Source: Pascua guehoae
Lineage: Eukaryota; Basidiomycota; Tremellomycetes; Trichosporonales; Trichosporonaceae
Assembly (NCBI GenBank): GCA_001600415.1
Contig: BCJX01000003.1
Location: 1,170,809 to 1,234,808 of the forward strand
Length of the DNA stretch: 64,000 nucleotides
Direction of reading: 5' to 3'
Shown here: in pieces, positions 1-11,471 of the stretch
Position numbering within the stretch: the first letter of the stretch is position 1
How the letters are laid out: each line of letters starts with the position of its first letter
Position numbers and translations under genes: made by a program
The notes under the pieces: generated by a model
Told to the model about the DNA's origin: nothing
Databases searched by the model: none
What the model saw: the letters and a program-made list of their open reading frames with translations, nothing else

Positions 1-952
1 GACCGCCCGGGAGGCTACACGCGGGTGCAAAAGTTTGGCCGCCGGCCCGGAGACTATGCGCCCGTCGCGCTCGTGTCGCTTGTGGACGGACCGCGCGATC
101 TCAAGTTTGAGATGGCCGCCCGCGCTGCGGGGCGCGAGGCGACGGTCGCCGCGCGCAATGTCGGCGGACGCCACAACCTCCCAGCAGACAACAGCATGCT
201 CCGGCCCCGGACGGCGCAGGCGGTCGAAAAGGCGCTCAAGTACCGCAGCGAGGAGGCAAAGGCCGAGTTTGAGAGGAAGAGCAGGGAGTTCAGTGTGAGT
301 TTCAATGGGGGGGGGGGGGGAGTGTGGCTGGAGTTTAAGCAAGGTGTGCGGTTAGAGTTGTGCGGCGGTATTTCGGTTTGGCATGAGTGGGTCTGAAAGA
401 CGAGCGGAGGCGGTTGTCACTCCCACAGTGCTGCGGTGGCAGGTTAGAGGCTATTGGTGTTCACCTGTGTCAGCTTCGAAGGGACCGCGAAGGCCTCCGG
501 GGGTTTTGCCGCGCAATGCCCGCTCTTGCATCAACCCCTCCCTCTTCCTTGCAGAGTACTCTGCTACTCGCCTTCAGACCCGCCGGGGCACCCTGTCTGC
601 TTCTCATATCTACCTGCAGTCCACATTGCCCCGCCGCAAATCACAACCCCGCCCCAGACCCCGCTGACGGCAGGAACTGCTCATTGCCGAGGAAGAGGCC
701 GTCGGACACCGCGAGGACGCGCCCCCGTCCCAGTACAAGTTCCAGGCACCGGCCGGCATCAAGCCCAAGGTGGGCCGCCGCGTGCTCGCCGGCGAGCGCA
801 TGCCGGGCATGTCGGTCGCACACTCTGGACTGGGTCTTGCACGTGGCGCCCTCGCACGTCGCGCAGACAAGCGCGACCGCACGCCTCTGTTTGCGTACGA
901 GAAGCGCAACAAGGCGGGGCTGCCGCAGGCCGAGCTCGTCGATGTCGACTAG
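1..952 (+). CDS. Mitochondrial large-subunit ribosomal protein bL17m (3' part)
   Basis: Structural protein of the mitochondrial 54S ribosomal subunit, close to the exit tunnel. The 5' end lies outside the window. Exons are 1..294 and 674..952, joined in phase 0. The first residues, [18 protein letters not shown], are the bL17 signature (GGYTR followed by a basic strand and a small-residue turn). The Lys/Arg- and Ala-rich C-terminal extension ending in a TAG at 950-952 is typical of fungal mitochondrial forms, which are longer than bacterial L17. The intron (295-673, GTGAGT...CTGACGGCAG) carries a G14 run at 307-320 and is long for this window, so a small extra exon inside it cannot be excluded. 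Identity comes from the motif and is fairly secure; the exact splice pattern is inferred. Confidence 0.8.
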
Positions 953-1450
953 AGCTAGGCCGACTGGGCGAGGCGACCTTGGGCTAGGATGGGCAGGGGA
1001 GAGGAAGAGCAGCCTGAAGCACGAGGCTGGTGGCATAGGAGAGTCATGTATGCATTTGTCCCACTCGTAGAGGTGCCATTGGGTGGGAAGGGGCGAGGTT
1101 CAGTTATGTCTGCAGACTCTGTACCCTCCCAGGTTGCACCTACAGCCACATTCTGGGTACGTAACCGTCGCGGCGTGCATGTTGCTGGCTTGACCGTTGC
1201 GCATGTTGCAGGCCCTTGTTGCCTGCATGTAGGAGACGCATTGCCAGTCTCACTGCAAGCTGTTCTGTCGATATGTCGATGTGCAGCATGGCACATTGTA
1301 GAGCCTCGCACGTAGCGAGGTCCGATCCCGGTATTCTCGGCAGGCTGTCCACGCCGCCACATCCCAATCCCACCTGTCGTCATACCCCCCTACCTACCTC
1401 ACCTCGCCTCATCTCTAGACTCTACACCTACACTCCCCCCCAACCTCACG
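953..1450. other. Intergenic, tandem genes bL17m and AGTRAP-like
   Basis: 498 bases between the bL17m stop and the next start codon on the same strand. The last 70 bases before the ATG are C-rich and A/C-rich, like a fungal 5' leader. No further gene seen. Confidence 0.6.
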
Positions 1451-3276
1451 ATGCCCTTCTACGAACGCCTCGGCGCCCAGGACGCGGTCATGCTCACGCG
1501 CATCTGTGCGGTACGCGCGCTCCCGGGGCCGCGCTGACGGACAGGCGCTGTCGCTCATGCTCACCGACATGCGCGGGTTTAGCTACAACTTTAGCCTCAT
1601 GGTGCGTTGCCGTTGGTTATCGCAATGAGGCCGTGGGTGTGGGCGGGGACTGGTGTCCTGCCTTCGTGTGTCACAGGCTATGGTCATGCTCTACAGGCTA
1701 CAGGCTGCAGGCTACAGGCTACAGCTGGCGTGGCGTCACGACTCGCTGCGCGCTGGACGAGAAGCCTCGCTGGCGAGCGGCGTGTCGTGCTCCTCGCGCG
1801 AGTCTAGTCTGTCTGGCATGGCAGAGTCGTCGTGGACGAATGTCGCCGTCGCGTGCCCATCCTAGGGGGTCGCCGACGTCCCAGCAACACGTCCCACCGC
1901 GTCCTGTCCGCTGCCGCGTGACGAAAGCTCGCTCCCCTCGATGTGTTCGGCTTCCCCCCCCCCCCCCCGGGCGCTGCGTCACGCAAGCTCGCTCTCTCCT
2001 CACCGCGCTCTCTCCCCTCGCCGCGTTCTGCCCTCGCCGCGTTCTGCCCTCGCCGCGTTCTGCCCTCGCCGCGTTCTGCCCTCCCCCCCCCCCCCCCCCC
2101 CCGCGCTCCGCTCGCCGCTCGCCGCCCGCCGCTAACACCAGCTCTTCGGCCTGATCGCCTACGAACTGACCTCGGTCGGCCCCGAGCAATTCTTCCTCAC
2201 GCTCGTCCTCTTTTCGGGCATCTTTGACGTCTTCTCCCTCATGGCCGCCTCGCGCACGCCCGTCGTCCTTGTCGCCCTCGCAGTCACCGTCCTCAAGGCG
2301 CCCATTTACGTGTCGGGCCTGGGGCGCCTGCGCGAGCGCGGCGGCGAGCTCGAGTGGGCGAGTCGGGGATTTGGGGGTGGGTTTGGTGGTGCGTATTGTG
2401 TTGGGTGGGGGGGCGGTGGTGGGGGGGCGGGGGTTGAAGGCAGGGGGCCCAAGGCAGGGGGCTGAAGGCAGGAGACTGGGGGCTGGGAACTTGGGGCTGG
2501 GGAGAGGTGCGAGAGGCAATGCTGGCGGGGGTGGGAGTGGGTGAGACTGGCTTTGGGACCGAGGCCGGCGGTTCGGGTTCGTGTCTACGCAACCACACCC
2601 GAGATGCTGCAATGCTGTCTGGGCTCGTCACTTGCCGCTTCCATGTTCAAGCTTGCATGGGTACCAGCCGCTGTGAGACACTACGTCGGCACGTCGGGCC
2701 TTCCGTGCAGCGGAAGAGATGCGCCCGGTCTCTCGAGGCGCACTGTTTAGCCTTCTTGACTGTTTAGCCATCTTGTGTATCCCACCAGCGCTGCCAACCG
2801 CGGACCACCACGGGCAACCTTGAGGGGACAAGCGTCTCTCGGCCTCCGCGCACCAGCGGGATCTTGCCAACTCGTCGTACCCCTAGGGGCTACGGCTGTC
2901 ACATTTCTGCCCAGGCTCTCAACGGATGCCGCCGGTTGTCGTGTAGCGGATTGCAGGCAATGGCCGTGGCCCGTCCGCCAGAGACACACCAGTCGTGCTA
3001 CACGACAAAGTTGCCCAGCGCCCAGCAGCCCCTCCCTACCGCCCCCCCCCCCCCCCCCCCCTCCCCCAGTTCCGCTCGTTGCATTCCTCCTTCTAACAAG
3101 GCCCAACTAACACCCCAGGCTGGATGCCCGGCTCGTCGGGCCAGACGCTCGGCTCCGACTCTGGTCCAGTGCCCGCCGCCGCGCCCGTCCCGGCGCCAGG
3201 CAACTTTCCGTCGGGCGGATTCCGCCTCGGCGGCGACGAGCGGACCACGCGCGATGGGTACACGTCGATTGCGTGA
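1451..3276 (+). CDS. AGTRAP-like four-helix membrane protein
   Basis: Exons 1451..1510, 1545..1601, 2142..2376 and 3119..3276 give 169 residues, close to human AGTRAP (about 159). The protein has several hydrophobic segments in residues 18-100 (for example FFLTLVLFSGIFDVFSLMA), then RERGGELEW at about residue 107, and ends in RTTRDGYTSIA. Animal angiotensin-receptor-associated protein has the same order: helices, an RERGGEL motif, then a short tail ending near S-x-Y-Q-T-I. Animal AGTRAP sits in ER/Golgi and endosomal membranes; the fungal role is unknown. All splice junctions restore frame; intron 1 is only 34 nt (branch CTGAC). Introns 2 (540 nt) and 3 (742 nt) are unusually long and hold C15, C20 and C20 runs. 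Start chosen as the first ATG, preceded by a C/A-rich leader. Family assignment is from motif memory, moderately sure. Confidence 0.7.
2015..2078. repeat. Four exact 16-bp tandem repeats in AGTRAP-like intron 2
   Basis: The unit CCCTCGCCGCGTTCTG occurs at 2015-2030, 2031-2046, 2047-2062 and 2063-2078 and runs directly into a C20 homopolymer (2083-2102), a minisatellite plus homopolymer arrangement. Confidence 0.95.
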
Positions 3277-3872
3277 GAGAGCTGGCGATTTGTTACAACA
3301 AGCTTGTCGGGGCTGGCTGTGGGCTCCTTGGTTGTCGGGGCTGGGCGGCTCTGTCGGGGGCGCGATACGGGCGGACACGGTGTGCATGATGCCGTGCGTG
3401 GGGTATAGATTGCCATGCAGCATGGTGCCGTACAGAGCTTGGGCTTGCACAGCGGTACGGTGGGCATTTTTGCGTCCATGAGCGATTGGTGTCCATTGAA
3501 CTGCGCATTCTTGGATCGTTGTCCCCGAGACGATCGCTGCCTAATACTCCATCCATTGTCATGAGGGCAATGGTTTAGGAAGGAAACATCAGACGGTGAG
3601 ACCGTCTGCTTCTGGATATCGTACACTCCTGGCGCACTCACGCCCGCCCCCAGACAGATACCACTATTCACTCTTACGCACCGACAACAACTCCCACTCA
3701 TGTACCTGTGAACAACCTGCATGCTGTAACAATACTTCTTCCATGATACTGACCACTAGTAACCTCGTATCAAGCTGCCGTCTACAAACTGCGGCTCTCC
3801 CGCCGACCGTACCATACTCTCAGAACCGCCTCGCCAGTCGATACCCCCACTTGACCCCATGCCGCGCCTGGT
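3277..3872. other. Intergenic between convergent genes
   Basis: Shared 3' region of the AGTRAP-like gene (+) and the sugar transporter (-). No coding signal or RNA gene recognised. Confidence 0.6.
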
Positions 3873-5802
3873 TTACACCTGGCCGTTTGCCTCTGCCTCC
3901 TTTTGCTGGCGGACGCGCTCCTTTGCCTGGCGGGCAAGGGCAAACGACGTCTGCTTGGGGTTTGGCGAGTGGAAGACGTCGTCGATCTCCTCGAGCGAGA
4001 GCTGCTTTGTCTCGACGACAAAGAGATAGATGACGACAATGCCGACAATGTCCCAGCATCCGAAGATGAGGTAAGTCTTCCAGTCGAGCGCCTTGAGTGC
4101 CGAGGGGAGACCAAATGTGTTGATGAGGGAAAAGACGTTTGTGCACCATCCCTGGAGGGCGAGGCCCTTTGCACGGACCTCGTACGCGAGGACCTCTGCG
4201 GGGTAGAGGCCCTGGAGTGGTGTCCACCCAAACGAGTAAAAGACCATGAAGAGGAAGATGAATGTGATGCCTGCGTTTGCGCGTTCCTGGCTCTGGGGCC
4301 CGGCGTCGCTGAGGAGACCGGCGACGATGAACATGCCGGCCATGCACGAAAAGGACGCAAAGAGCATGAGGAAGCGGCGGCCCACGCGGTCCACCATGGC
4401 GGTACCGGTGAGGGCGCCGACAAAGGACGTGATCGAGTTTACAAAGTTGAGGACGCGCTGGCGGTCGGGCGACGTGATGCCCGCGAGTCCGAGCAACATG
4501 GGCAAGAAATAGGTAATGAGGCCGTTGCCCGACAGCTGGCCCCAGCACGACACGAGGGCGCACAGACCAAACCGGTACCGCTGCGAGGCCGTGGTAAAGA
4601 GGGGGCGGAAATCCCACCAGCGCTTGTCGGCGCCGTCGAGCTTGATCGACTCTTCGAATTCGGCAATCTCGAGCTGGATGAGCGGGCTGTTGACGTCGTT
4701 GTGGCGCGAGTGGAGCTTTGCGAGAATGATCGCCGCCTCGTCCTTGCGGCCACGGGCGTACAGCCAGCGCGGAGACTCGGGCAGGAGCAGGACAAAGACC
4801 AGGTTGACCGTGCCCAGCATGCACTGGAGGATGAGGGGGATGCGCCACGAATAGTTGCTCGCAATGCGGCCCAGCGGAATCGAGATGCCAGACGCGAGCA
4901 GCTGGCCAATGTAGTACCTAGAAAGCATGGTCAGAAAATACGCCCCCTGCAATCTTCATGTTGATGGTGACTCACCAGGAGTTTTGGAGACCCATCCAGA
5001 AACCACGGTTCCAGGGCGAAGTAATCTCAGACATGTACGACTTTGCGCCCTGCGCGGCCGTCGAGCACCCGAGCCCGACGAGGAAGCGGCCCGCGAGCAA
5101 CATGCCCATGTTCCTTGAAAAGCCGCCAAGGAACGCGCCAATGGCCAGGATAATGTTGCCCACAAACATGGTCTTGCGGCGGCCGATCATGTCGGGGAGA
5201 ACCGACGCAGGGAAAAACGACACAACCTGGCCCACAGTGTAGATACCAAACACGATACCCGTGCTGGCCGCCTTGCCCTGGAGTCCAAAGAAGTTTTGGA
5301 ACTGGGTCATCTGGGTGTGTTAGCTTCAGAGTCTCCCGGTGCCTTCTCTCTCCCAGTGTCTTGTCTTGCTCGGCCGACAAGCTAGACGTACAGAGTTGAC
5401 CGCTCCCATAATAGTACCGTCGAAGCCTAGGCATTGTCAGCTCTTCCATTTCCATGTCCCTGCATTTCTCATAGCGGGCAACAACCAACAGTCGCGCGTG
5501 GTACCGTGACTTTTTTTTCACCAGTCACTCGCTCGCCGTATACAGTACAAACTTGCCACTGGCCCACATCCACAACGTCACTCACCATTGTCACCCGTAC
5601 ACATGCAGATGACGAGGGCGTACAGGATAAACACACACCCGCGCCACGACGCGTAGCTGAGGCCCGGGTCAGCCTCGCGGGCGAGCTTGAGCGCGACCGC
5701 GCGCTCGTCGTCGACTCCATGGTGGACGGCAATGACGTGCTCGGTCTTGTCCCCACTGGCCATCTCCTTGATGTCGGTGTCGGATCGGAGCGACGATGGC
5801 AT
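3873..5802 (-). CDS. MFS sugar porter (lactose permease / hexose transporter type)
   Basis: Plasma-membrane sugar:proton symporter of the major facilitator sugar-porter family. Exons on the minus strand are 5802..5586, 5426..5392, 5310..4976 and 4917..3873, giving 543 residues, the normal size. Visible hallmarks are GFDGTIMGAVNS after the first helix, DMIGRRKTMF in loop 2-3, PESPRWLY after helix 6, WGQLSGNGLITYFLP in helix 7, DRVGRRFLM in loop 8-9 and YPAEVLAYEVRAKG after helix 10. All joins keep frame; exon 2 is a 35-nt microexon. The start is the first in-frame ATG (5802). An (AAC)11 run on the coding strand lies just upstream in the leader. The substrate is not readable from sequence; beta-galactoside/beta-glucoside or hexose are likely. 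The neighbouring Zn2Cys6 regulator and nearby GH3 enzyme fit sugar uptake. Confidence 0.92.
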
Positions 5803-5834
5803 CGTGTTGGTCCTGTTGTGCCAAATGAGCGTCG

Positions 5835-5866
<32 letters not shown>

Positions 5867-6957
5867 GATGCTGGCACGAGCGCGAGCGCAATCTGTCGCA
5901 AAACGGGGATCGCTCAAGGTCGAGAGCAAGCTGTTGTAGCGGTGTGAGAGGCGGTAGTCCTCGTGCTGCCGGGTTGGTAGATGGAACATGGACCGTGGAG
6001 CCATCAGGCTTTAATACAACGTGTTGTGGTGTCGTGTGGTGTGCAAAGAAATGATGCTCGGCTCGGTACATCTACGACCCCGCTCCGGTGCCCCCGCTTT
6101 GCCCACCGTGCCGCGCCATCCCCGCATGCCCCGCAGGTACACTTGGCCCAGCACGCGACTATCAAGAGAATGTGCGATGGCGAGGAACAGTCCAGTCACG
6201 AGCACCACCGATGTCATTGTCTGAACCAGGCTTGGGCGCTCAACGCACATTTCAGTTTGCTTAATGGCCGATCGGCAAATTCCTCGTTCAACCACCCATT
6301 ACCGCCCACTGCCGCCGCTAGCTGCGCTGTTAGCTTCGCTTTGCGGTATGTCGAATCCGGCGCCGCCACGGCCCGTCGGCATATCGCGGCAATCTCGTTA
6401 TGCTCGTTGCACGATGCACCGGAGTTTTTGATGGCCAGCCAGCCCACATCGATAGCCTTGGGGCGTCGGAACAAGCAAGAATGGGTCGTGTCCCGTCGCG
6501 CATCTAGCGTTGGTCCCCCACATTCTCATATCTATCGTAGAATCACCGAGCATCGGTAGCCCTTGTAGAGCTTCTGTCCAAGCCGGCTGTGTTCATTCGT
6601 ATGCCACGACACCAAACGATGGGATGTGGGACACAAGCTTTTTGCTTCGTTGATGTCTCGAACCTTAACCATCATTCTGCAAAGTGCCTCAAGCACGAGT
6701 AGCGACCAAAGCTTCCTAGATTCCAACGTGGGCATCCCACCCAACTTGGCCACTACCACAAAGCCGGCTTGTTGGGTGGCCGCCATGGGTGTTTACACAC
6801 ACCCCTCATGGCCACAAAGGGTCGACGGCTTGAATACCCTCGATAAAGCTGAACACAAACGATGCTTGTATACATACACAGTACAACAACAATCTCCCAG
6901 GAGATGGAATGAACCGGCAACATAGTCTCTATCGGTCCACACCTCCCCCGACTGCGA
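5803..6957. other. Intergenic, promoter side of the sugar transporter
   Basis: 1155 bases between the transporter start and the 3' end of the Zn2Cys6 gene, both on the minus strand. It contains the GTT trinucleotide run (5834-5866) in the probable leader. No gene seen. Confidence 0.6.
5834..5866. repeat. (GTT)11 microsatellite in 5' leader
   Basis: Perfect GTT repeat, AAC on the sense strand, about 32 bases upstream of the transporter ATG. The upstream reading frame contains no ATG, so the repeat is untranslated. Confidence 0.9.
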
Positions 6958-9498
6958 TCACGACGTAAAGTACGTCCTTGGGTCAAACATGAGGCCCTGT
7001 GCAAGCTGGGTGCTGCCTGTATCCAACGCGGTGGCAGCGAGGAGATGTGCCCAGTATTGTTCGTCTGTGGGGCCGAGATCAAAGCTGGGCGCCGTATTCG
7101 TAAACGGCCCAAGCTGGGCGGCCAGCGTGTCGATGACGGCGTTCTCGGGAGGATGGTCGCCCGAGAATGGGCCACTCGCAATGGGGCTATGGTGACGGGC
7201 CATGTCAAACTCTTGCCCGAGAGCGGCGAGGATTCGGCGGATGAATCGTGCCACAAACGCCGTTGCCGCCTCTGGGTCGTCGACGGACACGTTCTCGTGG
7301 CAGCGTAGCAAACGCTCAAAGTACGAGACACACAGAGCTTGCTGGCCCAGCGTGAAGATTGGGAACAGTTTCCGTAGATACAGGCACATTACACTGACCG
7401 AGACCGAGGACAGATCCTGGTAGAAGTTGAGCACGCCCTTTTCGGTGAGCCGCTCGACAATCTCGGTGATTTGGTTGACAATGCCCAGGTATTGGTCCAG
7501 ATCGCGCGTCTCGTCCTCGCTGGCCGACAGGCCAAAGCGCTTGATAGCGAGCATGAGCTCGAGGAGGGTCCACTTGGGTCTCAGTTCGTTTTCTGGCACA
7601 AAGCCCTTCGGTGCTGTAAAGTTAGTCTTCACGTCCTGGAGGGGAAAAAGCGGGCTAGTTACGCACGATCAGGTCCAAACCACTTGGTCAAGAGCAGCAT
7701 TGCGCGGCTCTCCATGTCGGCAATCATGACGTGGTTGCTGGGTGCCGGAGACCGGGAAGTAGTGGTGTTTTGCTGCTGCATGAGAAACTCCCAGCTCTCG
7801 CGCAGACGCTGCAGCTGGATGACACAGGTGAGATGCAAGTCTGCTTCAGAGTGATACTGGGGGTGGTTGAGAGCCCATCCTTCCACGTCGCCAATCTCGT
7901 GGGCGCGAATGGTGTGTGGCAACCCAAACTGGCGAGAGTACGCTCGGTCGAACACGTAGAGCAGAATCCAGGTCCGCTCGCTATCGAGTGTCTCGAGCGC
8001 GAGCTGGCGATCCTCTGGAAGCGGTCGCTTGCGCGGAGTGTGCCAATAGAACTGGTATGCCATGCGGATAGCGTACCCGAGCTTGCGCCACGCCGACGTG
8101 TCCTCTGGTGCCTTGAAGTAGACCAAAATCTGGAGAGACTGGACCAGCGCCTTGCATTCGTCGCCATTCCAGATTGCCCGCGAGAGAATGGTATTCGAGT
8201 GGTTTAACAATTCTTGGTGGACGTCCTTTTTAAAGAATTTCGAGCTCGCAGCCAGCAGGGCACTGAAGAGGATGGTCGAGGTTTCACGCAGATACTCGTA
8301 AGTGTGTACTGGGGTGTTAGTGACCGAAGGGCCGACCTGTGCTTACGCTGTGGGTCAAGGAGAGCGATCAGGGGGTTGAGGCTTCGCATGAAATGTTGGA
8401 CGAGGTGTTTGGCCTCTGTAGCACTCAGGATGCCCAGGTTGACTGGATCTTCATGTGGGGCGGCGCGGGAGCCCTTTGGCTGAGGACCAGAGTGCAGGAC
8501 ACTGACGGGCGCAAGGATGGGAGGGAAGAGACGGCCATCGCTAAAGTCCATGACATCAATCTGCTGGTCAGAGCGGTCGATGTGGTCGGCCATGCGAATG
8601 TTTGAAGGGTCGCGTGGTGTTGGTCGGTCTCGGTCCATCGGACTTGGCCCAACAAGGCAGCTGGGACCAGACTGTGATGATCCAGCATCCTGAGCGCGGT
8701 CGTACCAATTACTAGAGGTTGCAGGAGCCGTGTCGAGTGGCGAGTTCAAAGTCGGCAGGTCGCTCCCACCTGTACTTGGCCCCGGGGCAGATGGGATGGG
8801 CATGAGCGACTCGGGCAGGAAGCCACTCGATGTCATTGTCACATCGTCGGCATGGTGGAAGCGGCTGGTGGAGGGCGAGTTGGATGCCTGGGGTGCTGTA
8901 GCACTTGGACCCCTGGATCCGTCAGCTCTAGACCCTCTCCTCTCTCGTCGCACTTGACACCCACGGTTGCTCTGACATATGGCGGCGAGGGTTGGGTTCC
9001 AGTGACATGGACTTGGTTGGATTCGAAGGACGCCCTCGCCGCGTTGCACCTTGTGGAACACAGTCAAGGTCCAGTCGCGCTTGGGCCAGTCAGTGGACAA
9101 TATGAGGCATTGCTGTGCGGATGCGCGCGACAAGGTGACGCCCACTCACTGCAGCGTTTGCACGGAGTCGAGTTCTCGGGTTCGCGCACACACCGCACCT
9201 GCAGGGAGTTAGTGTATCCGCCAGGTATGACCTGATAGATAGATAGATGTAGGATATCACGTCCCGGTACCACTCGTGTGGAAGGGTGTGACGAGCGATA
9301 GAGTTTTGTTAAAGGGCGAGCAGGGGTTGGTAGATAGGACATTGGATCACGGACCTTGAGGGACCGGCATGGCTTGCACCTGATGGGCATCAGTCGGTCA
9401 ATTCTTGTGTGGCAAGGCGGCAGTTAAACTCACGCAAGCACAGTCACAGGGGGCTGTGGTTGTGGAGAACGTGGCTGTGGAGAACGAGTTGGGGGCAT
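6958..9498 (-). CDS. Zn2Cys6 fungal transcription factor
   Basis: Binuclear zinc-cluster regulator. Exons on the minus strand: 9498..9434, 9379..9355, 9198..9150, 9079..8965, 8912..8347, 8308..7667, 7613..6958, giving 705 residues. When joined, residues about 22-53 form a perfect C-x2-C-x6-C-x9-C-x2-C-x6-C cluster, beginning ACKPCRSLKVRC and ending PCKRCTRLDLDC, followed by a basic linker (TRRGRPSNP). The choice of the intron-3 acceptor (CTGACTGGCCCAAG) is what restores the sixth cysteine. Residues about 285 onward (LNPLIALLDPQLHTYEYLRE, TSTILFSALLAASSKFFK) match the fungal-specific transcription factor middle region, including a WILLYVFDRAYSRQFG segment. It lies upstream of, and on the same strand as, the sugar transporter, so pathway regulation is possible but unproven. 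The start is the nearest in-frame ATG before the cluster; a longer N-terminus is possible. Confidence 0.88.
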
Positions 9499-11471
9499 GA
9501 CGATGTTGCCAGATGGTTGGAAACGAGGTAAACGACAGCGTGAAGAAGCAAAACGGGGTGCAAGTGTGCGTGCGGGGGAAAGAGTGGGGAGTGACGAAAG
9601 GCCGTCGGTGCAGAGAAAAGTGCGGATCCCCGGGATCGGCCCGGTTGTGGCCGGTTCCTCGGTCTTGGCACGTGCCTGGCTCCCCTTGGTATTGTCCGTG
9701 CGTGGATGCATCCTTGCCCACGGGCCCACTCCACTCTCCTCTCCACAACCTAGGACCACACGGACAGCACCGCCTCCACCGTGTGCCCGGATGGGACTCC
9801 TAAAGTGGACGAGATGGTTCTTATGGTCGAAATACATGAGGATTACAGACCGCAGATCACTGGAACTGGAACTTTGGGCGACAAACGGACCGCTGCTCGG
9901 CGAGGGGACGGGCCAAAGCCCGTGAGATCATCCCACAGGCAGAGATCATCCCACAGGCACAGTACCTGAGCTCGCATAGAGCCAGTCTCTCTTTCTCTAC
10001 GTAAACGTGCCTTTGTCACTGATGCGGGCTGCGCTTGATAACAAGGCTCACCCAAACACCACTCATCAAACTCTCCATGTCCCGTACGCTTTTTCTGGAA
10101 CAGAGAGCAAGTGCCTGCCACATGTCACAGTTCCCAGGGTAAGACTATTACCTTTGTAGCAAGACGGTGTCACGCTACACGTCGCTCCGCAACTGTACAT
10201 TGCGGGACAGTGGCACCCACACTACACCCGAATGTCAACGTAACATGCCCCGGCTATCAACGTAACACCCGCCACAGCCATCAGCTACGCGTCGGACCAA
10301 CCTGGAACAGGCGGGCAGTGCCGCACACCTTTGGGTGTTGCTTAAGGGTTCCGACGATGGCGGACGCCGCTAACACCCAACGTCGCGTCACCGAGTGTGA
10401 TGCCCACGATGGTGCTATGAATGCACCACTGCCAAGCCGCCAAGTCGGGTTGCAAGCCAGTATATTGGATCCGGCAGGGTAATCCGGGAACGGGACAGGA
10501 CGACAACGGTGAATGACATGTGCTCCTTTAGGTTTCCGATTGTGACGGCCGCGGTCAAAGAGGGTGGGTGTCTCCACTTGCGAAGCACATGTGGTGACTG
10601 CCAAGCCGAGTCGTTACCGCGTGGTACCAATAGTAAGCGGCGCATACTGTAGAGGACGGGTGTGTCTTCCCATCTGCTGTGGCTTGTCATTATCTCCCCC
10701 TCGCCCTCGACATGTATCTGGGGCGCTTACCCCCAACTACCTCGTCACTCCACTCGCCTGGTAAGGTTGCCCCAATTTTTAATACTGTTCGTGTGTCGTC
10801 GAGTACTGCGCGTCGTGCCGAATTCGGTAGACAACACAGAGTACAGTTTCCCCTCCCCCTTGCCAATGCTACTGTAATTTCGTCTACATGGCGTAAAATG
10901 ATGAGAATGGGACTACTGATGAGCTGGGAACAGAGTAGATCAGCTGGCCATATTTGGCAGCATCATGCAGTTGTATTGTATTGGAATTCTTCTAAAAATA
11001 CAATGGCATGCTTGTAGCTACCACGTTTCAAGAACACTAGGACCGAACGCTTGGTTTGTTGAGACAAACTATTGACTGTGGTAGGGAGATACGCCGTGAC
11101 AATCACTTGCGACAACGAAGTTTAGTCAAGTCTGACACAGATATTAATAGCACACGTTTCCTGGGAGGTTGTTTGGGAGGCTCCGATGTCGGGGGTATTG
11201 CGAGGGAGCGAGTGATCAAGTCATTGGAACACGGAACAAAGGTTTCGAGAGAACATACTGGTCATGTTTCAAGGAAGGAAAAATGATATGGACAATCCAT
11301 TTTGCAGTAGTATGAAAATTATGAAACTAGAGTGTCCGTTTCTACATCGAAGAGCCGTGGACGACGCTGCAGGTCGTCGTGCAAGCCCCCGCGAGTATTC
11401 AATCGGTCAAATGTTCGGAAGTGTTGATCACCGGATGCGGTCGATTTGCCGGGTGCGCCGCGAGTGTGTGC
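9499..11471. other. Gene-free stretch, about 2 kb
   Basis: No convincing reading frame or RNA gene. 9930-9960 holds a short direct repeat (GATCATCCCACAGGCA twice). 10760-11340 is distinctly AT-richer than its surroundings, as in long fungal intergenic regions. Contains the promoter of the zinc-cluster gene (minus strand, before 9499) and the 3' flank of the secreted protein gene. Confidence 0.5.

Noticed and set aside
3820..4964. Long open frames antisense to or shifted from the MFS transporter
   Set aside because: Shadow frames caused by GC-rich codons; the transporter frame has all family motifs.
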